Shown here: positions 45,273 to 51,614 of the stretch, piece by piece
How positions within the stretch are numbered: the first letter of the stretch is position 1
Layout of the letters: the number at the start of each line of letters is the position of its first letter
DNA from: Fredinandcohnia onubensis
GTDB taxonomy: Bacteria > Bacillota > Bacilli > Bacillales > Bacillaceae_L
Length of the DNA: 51,614 nucleotides
Reading direction: 5' to 3'
Assembly (NCBI RefSeq): GCF_002734215.1
Contig: NZ_NSEB01000009.1
Span: forward strand, 1 to 51,614
Translations under genes and position numbers: made by a program
The notes under the pieces: model-generated
Told to the model about the DNA's origin: nothing
The model's input: only the letters and a program-made list of their open reading frames with translations
Databases searched by the model: none

Positions 45273-46373
45273 ATGAGCTTCAAAAAATATTTGATGTTCC
45301 CCATCGTCCTTATCATGTTTGTCAGTGTGTTCATAGGCGGAACTAACTATAATGTTCATGCTTTTTCAGAACAGATTATTCAACGTGGTGCAACAGGTGA
45401 CGATGTAATTGAACTGCAATCAAGACTTCAGTATAACGGTTATTACCACGGAACGATTGATGGAGTATATGGATGGAGTACGTATTGGGCTGTTCGTAAC
45501 TTCCAAAAGGCTTTCGGGCTAGAAGAAGTAGATGGTCTCGTTGGTGACAAAACGAAAGCCATGATAAACCGCTTTACAAAATATAATAAGCAATTTGTAT
45601 ATGATAATTTGCGTAAAGGGAATCGTTTTACCCACTATGGAGGCGTTCCGTGGAGCATCCAGTCCGCTCCATCTGAAGCGAATATCCAAAAAGCAAAAAC
45701 AGCTGCAGAGGCAAGGCGAACTGATATAGAAAAGCAATTTACAGCGGTGCAAAAGCAACCACAGGCTGGAAAGGGCCAAGCTCAACAACCGAAGACTAAA
45801 GCACCAGCACAACAGCAACCAAAAGCGAAGCAACCAGCTCAACAGCAACAGCAGCCTCAAGCTCAGCCAAAACAACCACAAGGGCAGCAGGGCCAAGCTG
45901 GTCAGGCTCAACAGCCTCAAGCTCAACCGAAACAACCAGCTAAACAACAAGCAAAGGTTGAACAGCAGGAAGAGGTACAATCACAAGGTCCTACAGCAGT
46001 AAATATGCCGGGTGGATTTTCGCAAAATGATATTCAGCTCCTTGCAAATGCTGTTTATGGAGAAGCTCGTGGAGAGTCATATGTTGGACAAGTAGCAATT
46101 GCAGCAGTGATTTTAAATCGTTTGGATAGCCCGACCTTCCCGGATACAGTATCTGGTGTAATTTTTGAACCACTTGCGTTTACGGCAGTTGCGGATGGAC
46201 AAATTTGGTTGACGCCGAATGAGCAGGCAAAGAAAGCAGTAATTGATGCAATAAATGGTTGGGATCCGACAGGTGGTGCAACCTATTACTTTAATCCAGA
46301 TACAGCAACAAGTAAGTGGATTTGGGGTAGACCACAAATTAAGAGAATCGGAAAGCACATATTCTGTAATTAG
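45273..46373 (+). CDS. sleB: Spore cortex-lytic enzyme SleB
   Basis: Lytic transglycosylase that degrades cortex peptidoglycan during germination. Signal peptide (about 1-30), peptidoglycan-binding repeats (about 33-92: RGATGDDVIELQSRLQYNGYY), a Gln/Pro/Ala/Lys-rich linker (about 155-240), and the catalytic hydrolase domain (about 250-366: LLANAVYGEARGES, VAAVILNRLDSPTFPD-like region, GATYYFNP). 366 residues against about 305 in B. subtilis; the excess is the linker. ATG 45273 is nine bases after GGGAGG. A sigma-G -35-like GAATA is at 45202, but no matching -10. Operon with ypeB. Confidence 0.94.
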   Translation: MSFKKYLMFPIVLIMFVSVFIGGTNYNVHAFSEQIIQRGATGDDVIELQSRLQYNGYYHGTIDGVYGWSTYWAVRNFQKAFGLEEVDGLVGDKTKAMINRFTKYNKQFVYDNLRKGNRFTHYGGVPWSIQSAPSEANIQKAKTAAEARRTDIEKQFTAVQKQPQAGKGQAQQPKTKAPAQQQPKAKQPAQQQQQPQAQPKQPQGQQGQAGQAQQPQAQPKQPAKQQAKVEQQEEVQSQGPTAVNMPGGFSQNDIQLLANAVYGEARGESYVGQVAIAAVILNRLDSPTFPDTVSGVIFEPLAFTAVADGQIWLTPNEQAKKAVIDAINGWDPTGGATYYFNPDTATSKWIWGRPQIKRIGKHIFCN

Positions 46374-46391
46374 AATGGAAGGTGAGACAAG

Positions 46392-47747
46392 TTGCTAAGA
46401 GGAATATTAATTACAGTACTTACGATAGGGATTATTGGAACAGGCTATTGGGGCTATAAAGAGCACCAAGAGAAAAATGCCATTCTAATACAAGCAGAAA
46501 ATAACTACCAACGAGCGTTTCATAATTTAACGTATCATATTGACCTTTTACATGACAAAATTGGAACAACACTTGCAATGAATTCACAAAGTTCACTATC
46601 TCCAACACTTGCAGATGTGTGGAGACTTACGTCCGAGGCACATTCAGATGTAGGACAATTACCATTGTCTCTTATGCCTTTTAATAAAACGGAAGAGTTT
46701 CTAAGTAATATCGGGGATTTTAGTTATCGTACAGCAGTACGTGACCTATCAAAAGAACCATTGTCTGATAAAGAATACAAAACGCTTCAACAGCTCTATA
46801 AAAATGCAGAGGATATCCAAAAGGAGCTTCGGACTGTCCAACATCTAGTTATGGAGAATAACCTTCGCTGGATGGATGTTGAATTAGCGCTAGCTTCAGG
46901 TGAAAAACAGGCTGATAACACCATTATCGATGGTCTTAAAACCGTTGAAAAAAATGTGGCTGCTTATTCTGAGAGTGAGTTTGGTGTCACGCTTACAACG
47001 ACGAAAAAAGATGGTAATAAATTTCCTAACTTAGAAGGACCAGAAATAAATGAAGAACAAGCAAAAGAAGTCGCAAAAAAGTTCCTAGGGTTAAAAGGGA
47101 ACATTGAAATGAAGGTTACCGAAAACGGTGAGGGATCACAAAATGGATTTTATAGTCTAGAAATAAATGATCCAAAATCAAAAGTAAATACGTTCATGGA
47201 TATTACGAAAAAGGGTGGAATTCCGATTTGGATCATTCGTAACCGTGAAGTTGCAAAAAGTACAATTAGTCTTAATGATGCATTTAACCGAGCTCAGAAA
47301 TTTTTAAAAGAGAATAAATTCGAAAACTTAGAGCTATTTGAAAGTGCTCAATATGATAACATAGGAGTATTTAATTTCGTTTCCTCTACTAATGGAGTCA
47401 GAGTGTATTCAGATTCCATTAAAATGAAAGTAGCACTTGATGATGGAAACATTATCGGTTTTACCGCAAGAGATTATTTAATGGCTGGCAAGATTAAAAC
47501 AACTGGTAAACCAAAAATTTCAATAGAAGAAGCGAAGAAACATATTAACCCGAATCTTGAAATAATGGAAGATCGTCTAGCTATCATAACAAATGACCTA
47601 GACCAAGATGTCCTTTGTTATGAGTTCTTGGGAACAATTAATAATGATACGTACCGAATCTTTATCAATGCTGAAAATGGATTTGAAGAAAAGGTTGAAA
47701 AGCTTAAAAATGCTGAGCCAGTCTACAAAGGGTTAAACAAATCATAG
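46392..47747 (+). CDS. ypeB: Germination protein YpeB
   Basis: Partner required for SleB stability and localisation in the spore. 451 residues: an N-terminal membrane helix (about 3-20), a helical region to about 200, then three PepSY-type repeats (for example EEQAKEVAKKFLGLKG, LNDAFNRAQKFLKENKF, IEEAKKHINPNLEIMEDR). UUG start behind AAGGTGAG, 18 bases after sleB. Full length. Confidence 0.93.
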   Translation: MLRGILITVLTIGIIGTGYWGYKEHQEKNAILIQAENNYQRAFHNLTYHIDLLHDKIGTTLAMNSQSSLSPTLADVWRLTSEAHSDVGQLPLSLMPFNKTEEFLSNIGDFSYRTAVRDLSKEPLSDKEYKTLQQLYKNAEDIQKELRTVQHLVMENNLRWMDVELALASGEKQADNTIIDGLKTVEKNVAAYSESEFGVTLTTTKKDGNKFPNLEGPEINEEQAKEVAKKFLGLKGNIEMKVTENGEGSQNGFYSLEINDPKSKVNTFMDITKKGGIPIWIIRNREVAKSTISLNDAFNRAQKFLKENKFENLELFESAQYDNIGVFNFVSSTNGVRVYSDSIKMKVALDDGNIIGFTARDYLMAGKIKTTGKPKISIEEAKKHINPNLEIMEDRLAIITNDLDQDVLCYEFLGTINNDTYRIFINAENGFEEKVEKLKNAEPVYKGLNKS

Positions 47748-47753
47748 GCGTAC

Positions 47754-47786
47754 AAAAAGGAAAGCAAATTTGCTTTCCTTTTTTTA
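47754..47786 (+). terminator. Terminator of sleB-ypeB
   Basis: AAAAAGGAAAGC/GCTTTCCTTTTT around AAATTT, followed by further T residues. Confidence 0.88.
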
Positions 47787-47790
47787 TTGG

Positions 47791-47907
47791 CTAGCACAAG
47801 CACCTAGCCCCTCGAGGTCATAAGCCAATCCTTCAAGAAGGATAAAAGGCATCCTTCTCGCCGGCTTTTCTTAAGCTTGTCGGGGCTGAACAAGGTACTT
47901 GTGCTTT
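47791..47907. repeat. Structured intergenic repeat
   Basis: A folded non-coding block of about 117 bases. Outer arms AGCACAAG-C-ACCT (47793 onward) and AGGT-A-CTTGTGCT (ending 47905), then AGCCCC and GGGGCT form a long stem; inside, ATCCTTC/GAAGGAT and GCC/GGC hairpins make branches. It starts five bases after the ypeB terminator and holds no plausible coding frame. It looks like a member of a dispersed family found in many copies in Bacillus-type genomes (from memory). Confidence 0.6.
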
Positions 47908-47964
47908 TCTATTTATTCGTGGTTTAATTAATATACAGAATGTTTTTAGAAAGAGTGAACGTCC

Positions 47965-48642
47965 GTGTTGAAAATTGGGGATATGATCAACCTTGAACCA
48001 ACCACTAATCCAAATGGTGAAAAATATAGATGCAGGGTTGTTGAAAGAAAAGAACACAAGCTCTATATTGACTATCCTGTTAATATGAAAACAGGGAAAA
48101 CAGTTTATTTATTAAATGGAACAATGTTAAAGGCTTTTGTAGCGGGAGATAGTACTTCGGCTTATTTTTTTGATACTTCAGTACTAGGCAGAGTAAAACA
48201 AAATATCCCTATGATTGTTCTTTCCTTTCCAGGTGACGATCATATGTTTAAGATTCAACGACGAGAATATGTACGAATAGAAACACCGGTAGATGTCGCA
48301 ATTCACAGCATGAACGGGGATTTTCAGCCATTTGTTACAATTACACATGATATTAGTGCTGGTGGCGCCTCAATCATTCTACCTTCTTCGAAAAGCCTTA
48401 ATCCTGGAGTAGATATAAACACATACTTTGTCTTCCCATCTCTTTCTGATGAATATCAATATGTATCCTTTAAAAGTAAAGTAATCCGTATTATTGAAGG
48501 GAAAAACGAAGAAAGAAAAAAAGCGTCAATTAAATTTGTGGACGTTACAGAGTCAGCTAGGCAACAGTTAATTAAGTTTTGTTTTCAAAGACAATTATTG
48601 TTAAAGAAAAAAGGCATACATTCTAGCGAATTGAAAGAATAG
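47965..48642 (+). CDS. ypfA: PilZ-domain c-di-GMP receptor YpfA (MotI-like)
   Basis: 225-residue cytoplasmic protein with an N-terminal YcgR-like domain and a C-terminal PilZ domain. The c-di-GMP-binding residues are present: RxxxR (R100-R104 in QRREYVR) and DxSxxG (D129 to G134 in HDISAGG). In B. subtilis the homologue acts as a flagellar clutch. GTG 47965 follows AAAGAGTG; the adjacent TTG 47968 is possible. Confidence 0.88.
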   Translation: MLKIGDMINLEPTTNPNGEKYRCRVVERKEHKLYIDYPVNMKTGKTVYLLNGTMLKAFVAGDSTSAYFFDTSVLGRVKQNIPMIVLSFPGDDHMFKIQRREYVRIETPVDVAIHSMNGDFQPFVTITHDISAGGASIILPSSKSLNPGVDINTYFVFPSLSDEYQYVSFKSKVIRIIEGKNEERKKASIKFVDVTESARQQLIKFCFQRQLLLKKKGIHSSELKE

Positions 48643-48716
48643 CACGCTTTTCTAGAATAAAAAAAGAGTTACATTAGCATACTAGTAGTAAAAACTTGGT
48701 TTAGGGCTGGTATGGA

Positions 48717-48899
48717 ATGAAAAATTTTGAACGTATTTTAATTAAGCTTGCTATTATTCAATTTATCTTTCTACTTGTTGCACAGGCTATTATTTTATAT
48801 AGCCCGTTGACTCCGTACATCACGAGAATGATTGAATATGAAGGTGTCGACAAATCAGACACGACTAAAACCATTGAAACATTATTAAATAACAATTAG
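48717..48899 (+). CDS. ypfB: YpfB-family small membrane protein
   Basis: 60-residue protein with one membrane helix (about 9-29: LAIIQFIFLLVAQAIILY) and a short polar tail ending TIETLLNNN. Matches the position and size of YpfB (DUF5359). The upstream sequence GGGCTGGTATGG gives a weak ribosome site. Function unknown. Confidence 0.78.
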   Translation: MKNFERILIKLAIIQFIFLLVAQAIILYSPLTPYITRMIEYEGVDKSDTTKTIETLLNNN

Positions 48900-48904
48900 A
48901 ATAT

Positions 48905-48930
48905 AAATGCAGGGATTCCCTGCATTTTTT
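48905..48930 (+). terminator. Terminator of ypfB
   Basis: AAATGCAGGG/CCCTGCATTT, 10 bp, loop ATT, then TTT. Confidence 0.87.
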
Positions 48931-48964
48931 CGTAAGTAGGAATACTGTTCTAATGAATAAATAT

Positions 48965-48990
48965 AATAAGCTTTAGAGAACAAGCTTATT
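48965..48990. other. Hairpin in the cmk leader
   Basis: AATAAGCTT/AAGCTTATT, a perfect 9-bp stem with 8-base loop, lies 58 bases upstream of cmk. Only a short T-rich tail follows; could be an attenuator or the second half of the ypfB termination region. Confidence 0.4.
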
Positions 48991-49048
48991 TGTTTATCGG
49001 GGTAAAGGACCTTTTTAGAGCGTTACTAACAGGAGGCATACTTAGTTT

Positions 49049-49720
49049 ATGGACAAGAAGATTTCAATCGCAATAGACGGACCAGCAGCTGCTGGAAAAA
49101 GTACTGTTGCAAAAATTATTGCAAAAGAATTATCTTACATATATGTTGATACAGGTGCAATGTACCGTGCATTAACTTACAAAGCATTGCAATTATCCTT
49201 AGATTTAGAAAGTGAAGAACAGCTTCTTGATGCTCTTCAAAATGCAAATATAGAATTAAGACCTAGCGAAAATGGTCAGCTTGTTTTTATTGATCACAAG
49301 GATGTAACCGAAAAAATTCGTGAGCATGATGTAACAAATTCAGTTTCGATTGTTTCCAAACATCGTAAGGTTCGGGAAGATATGGTAAGACGCCAACAAA
49401 GCTTTGCTAAGTCCGGTGGAGTTGTGATGGACGGAAGGGACATCGGGACGCATGTGCTGCCAGATGCAGAAGTGAAAATATTCCTTCTCGCTTCTGTTGA
49501 CGAAAGAGCTGAACGTCGCCACCAAGAAAACCTTTCAAAAGGATATCAGTCGGATTTAGAACAACTAAAGTTGGAAATTGCACAAAGAGACAAATTAGAT
49601 TCAGAACGTGAGGTTGCTCCATTACGAAAAGCAGAAGATGCGATCGAAATTGATACAACATCATTAGGCATCGAAGAGGTTGTTGCGAAGATTATGGATG
49701 TTGTAAAGGAAAGGATTTGA
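49049..49720 (+). CDS. cmk: Cytidylate kinase
   Basis: Phosphorylates CMP and dCMP to the diphosphates. P-loop GPAAAGKST (about 11-19), the substrate region [29 protein letters not shown] and the lid RHQENLSKG are normal. 223 residues. AGGAGG lies twelve bases before the ATG, slightly far. cmk-plsC-ypfD is a conserved order in Bacillaceae. Confidence 0.95.
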   Translation: MDKKISIAIDGPAAAGKSTVAKIIAKELSYIYVDTGAMYRALTYKALQLSLDLESEEQLLDALQNANIELRPSENGQLVFIDHKDVTEKIREHDVTNSVSIVSKHRKVREDMVRRQQSFAKSGGVVMDGRDIGTHVLPDAEVKIFLLASVDERAERRHQENLSKGYQSDLEQLKLEIAQRDKLDSEREVAPLRKAEDAIEIDTTSLGIEEVVAKIMDVVKERI

Positions 49721-49725
49721 ATGGA

Positions 49726-50307
49726 ATGAATCTTTACCCCTTTGCAAGAGGATTAGTTGGAGCAATCATCAAGCCTCTTTACCGTATTGAAGTCATAGGT
49801 AAGGAGAATATACCTAAGGAAGGTGGGGTCTTGATTTGTTCGAATCATATCGACAATTTAGACCCACCTGTAGTTGGAGTAACTTCTCCAAGACATATTC
49901 ACTTTATGGCAAAAGAGGAATTGTTTAACGTACCATTATTAGGTGCGATTTTACCAAAAATAAATGCATTCCCAGTAAAACGTGGGATGAGTGATCGTGA
50001 AGCACTAAGAACAGCGTTAAAGGTGCTAAAAGAAGGGAATGTGTTAGGCATTTTCCCTGAAGGAACAAGGAGTAAGGATGGAAAGCTTGGAAAAGGTTTA
50101 GCGGGAGTTGGCTTTTTTGCACTACGAACTGATTGTGTTGTTATCCCGTGCGCAATCTTAGGGCCTTATAAACTGTTTGGTAAATTAAGAGTGGTATACG
50201 GTAAACCAGTTCATATGGAAAAGTTCAGAACTGAAAAAGCATCACCTGAAGAAGTAACCAATAAAATTATGGATTCTATAAGAGAAATACAGCAAAAATA
50301 TCAATAG
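49726..50307 (+). CDS. plsC: 1-acyl-glycerol-3-phosphate acyltransferase (PlsC family)
   Basis: Membrane-associated acyltransferase of 193 residues for phosphatidic acid synthesis. The NHxxxxD catalytic motif is SNHIDNLD (H41, D46) and the phosphate-binding motif is FPEGTRS; FMAKEELF and AFPVKRG lie between. ATG 49726 is ten bases from AAGGA; TTG 49717, overlapping the cmk stop, is an alternative. B. subtilis PlsC lies elsewhere and differs, so the precise substrate specificity is inferred. Confidence 0.9.
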   Translation: MNLYPFARGLVGAIIKPLYRIEVIGKENIPKEGGVLICSNHIDNLDPPVVGVTSPRHIHFMAKEELFNVPLLGAILPKINAFPVKRGMSDREALRTALKVLKEGNVLGIFPEGTRSKDGKLGKGLAGVGFFALRTDCVVIPCAILGPYKLFGKLRVVYGKPVHMEKFRTEKASPEEVTNKIMDSIREIQQKYQ

Positions 50308-50427
50308 ATTAAGAGTTTATACTTGACAAATATCTCTATTTATTAGAAGTTAATTAAAAGAATATTTTTATAAATGTCTTTATACATACATTGTTTTTCG
50401 TGTTTGACTTTGAAGGAGGTAATTGGA

Positions 50428-51564
50428 ATGGCAGAGGATATGAACCAAGTTGAGTACAAAGAGTTACAAGTTGGTGATGTAATCACTGGCAAGATTACAA
50501 AGGTTGAAGAGAAGCAAGTTTTTGTTTCAGTTGAGAACAGTAAGTTAGATGGCATTATCCCAATTAGTGAGCTATCCAGCCTACATGTTGAAAAAGCTAG
50601 TGATGTTGTTTCAGAAGGAGAAGAATTAGAGCTTTCTGTTACAAAAGTTGAGGAAGAAGCTTTAATTTTATCCAAAAAAGCTGTACTTGCTTCTAAAGCG
50701 TGGGATGATTTAGAGCAAAAGTATAATTCAGGTGAAGTATTCGAAGCGGTTGTTAAAGATGTTGTAAAAGGTGGACTTGTTGTTGACCTTGGTGTAAGAG
50801 GATTTATTCCAGCATCTTTAGTTGAAAATTATTATGTGGAGGATTTCTCTAATTACAAGGACAACTCATTAACTGTTAAAGTTGTTGAGCTTGACCGTGA
50901 GAAAAATAGAGTAATCTTATCACATCGTGCTGTAGTTGAAGCAGAGCAAAAAAATAAAAAACAACAGGTTTTAGATTCTTTACAAGTTGGAGCTGTACTT
51001 GAAGGTACTGTTCAACGATTGACAGATTTCGGCGCATTTGTTGATATCGGTGGCATTGATGGACTTGTACACATTTCTCAGCTTTCGCATGAGCATGTTT
51101 CAAAGCCTTCCGATGTTGTTTCAGAAGGTCAAGTGATTAAGGTTAAAGTATTATCTGTCGACCGTGATAATGAAAGAATTTCGTTATCAGTGAAGGAGAC
51201 ATTACCTGGACCTTGGGAAAGCATCTCTGAAAAATTATCGATCGGTGATGTAGTTGAAGGAACAGTAAGAAGACTTGTTTCCTTTGGAGCTTTTGTTGAA
51301 GTGTTACCTGGAGTTGAAGGGCTTGTTCATATTTCACAAATTTCTTCTAAGCATATCGGTACTCCTCATGAGGTACTGAAAGAAGGCCAAGAAGTAAAAG
51401 TGAAGGTCCTTGAACTGAATCAATCTGAAAAACGTATTTCATTAAGCATGAAAGAACTAGAAGAAAACGTTGAAGAAGACTACAGCAAATACCAACAACA
51501 AGAAGAAACAACAGGTTTTCAGCTTGGAGAAGTAATTGGTGACCAATTAAATAAATTAAAGTAA
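50428..51564 (+). CDS. ypfD: S1 RNA-binding domain protein YpfD (RpsA homologue)
   Basis: Homologue of ribosomal protein S1, 378 residues, with four S1 domains (about 15-80, 100-170, 185-255, 270-340). The GDVxxGxVxxxxxFGAFVExxxGxxGLVHISQ pattern is clear in the third and fourth copies. In Bacillus it is not an essential ribosomal protein; a role in translation or RNA binding is likely. ATG 50428 follows GAAGGAGG; the frame is open to 50374 but without ribosome site. A TTGACA is at 50323 but lacks a partner -10. Confidence 0.93.
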   Translation: MAEDMNQVEYKELQVGDVITGKITKVEEKQVFVSVENSKLDGIIPISELSSLHVEKASDVVSEGEELELSVTKVEEEALILSKKAVLASKAWDDLEQKYNSGEVFEAVVKDVVKGGLVVDLGVRGFIPASLVENYYVEDFSNYKDNSLTVKVVELDREKNRVILSHRAVVEAEQKNKKQQVLDSLQVGAVLEGTVQRLTDFGAFVDIGGIDGLVHISQLSHEHVSKPSDVVSEGQVIKVKVLSVDRDNERISLSVKETLPGPWESISEKLSIGDVVEGTVRRLVSFGAFVEVLPGVEGLVHISQISSKHIGTPHEVLKEGQEVKVKVLELNQSEKRISLSMKELEENVEEDYSKYQQQEETTGFQLGEVIGDQLNKLK

Positions 51565-51614
51565 GCATCGAAAAAGCTCTCACCCATAATAAAGTGTACC
51601 CCTTGTAAAGGACA

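Noticed and set aside
45519-45980. Long leucine-rich antisense frame over sleB
   Set aside because: Complement of CAA/CAG-rich linker codons, which gives artificial leucine runs; no start signals.
50323-50355. TTGACA as -35 of a ypfD promoter
   Set aside because: No acceptable -10 at 16-18 bases; left as a remark in the ypfD entry.

Overview
The window reads as chromosomal DNA from an endospore-forming member of the Bacillaceae. It is AT-rich, nearly every gene has a strong AGGAGG-type ribosome binding site, UUG and GUG starts are common, and intrinsic terminators are abundant. Gene content and order follow the stretch of the Bacillus subtilis chromosome that runs from spoVA to ypfD, as I remember it. 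The species is not B. subtilis: several insertions, losses and family-specific repeats differ. No tRNA, rRNA, CRISPR array, prophage or complete insertion sequence was seen.

Layout. 1-5213: the spoVA operon (spoVAA-AB-AC-AD-AEB-AEA-AF), which moves dipicolinic acid in sporulation and germination, behind a likely sigma-G promoter. 5289-8155: lysA, the DUF1002 gene ypuA on the minus strand, and ppiB. 8237-8323: a 28-codon membrane peptide. 8406-12816: an FMN riboswitch with an unusually long internal arm, a terminator, then ribD-ribE-ribBA-ribH-ribT. 12817-15620: ypuF and a 29-residue YjcZ-like spore peptide (both minus), scpAB and an unrecognised gene. 15666-17562: a divergent pair, DUF2935 protein and an N-terminally extended superoxide dismutase with a sigma-K-like promoter. 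17667-19999: dacB-spmA-spmB behind a sigma-E-like promoter. 20127-27185: rluB, the cytochrome c biogenesis genes resABC and the two-component pair resDE.

27325-28816: a cobalamin riboswitch, a terminator and a block of palindromic repeats lead into a lipoprotein with a transcobalamin-like DUF4430 domain, coupled by a one-base overlap to an ECF-transporter S component. This is probably a vitamin B12 capture and import module, and it is the most interesting locus here. 28839-30678: sigX-rsiX with a textbook autoregulated sigma-X promoter. 30893-32481: an M23/LysM envelope hydrolase and a PHP-family phosphatase. 32569-36983: ferredoxin (minus), then ypbB-recS-ypbD-ypbE. 37047-40766: ypbF, the spore-coat operon cotJABC (minus), a membrane protein, ypbG and mecB. 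40847-45172: gudB (intact allele), ypdA, ansA (minus), prsW. 45273-47786: the cortex-lytic pair sleB-ypeB. 47791-47907: a second structured repeat. 47965-51564: ypfA (PilZ), ypfB, cmk, plsC and the S1-domain gene ypfD. The last bases may be the tip of another repeat or insertion sequence.

Sporulation and germination genes form a clear theme (spoVA, dacB-spmAB, cotJABC, sleB-ypeB, the YjcZ peptide and possibly the superoxide dismutase). They are mixed with housekeeping modules for riboflavin, chromosome condensation, respiration, redox balance and nucleotide supply. Comparisons with B. subtilis and family assignments are from memory; none was tested by a search.
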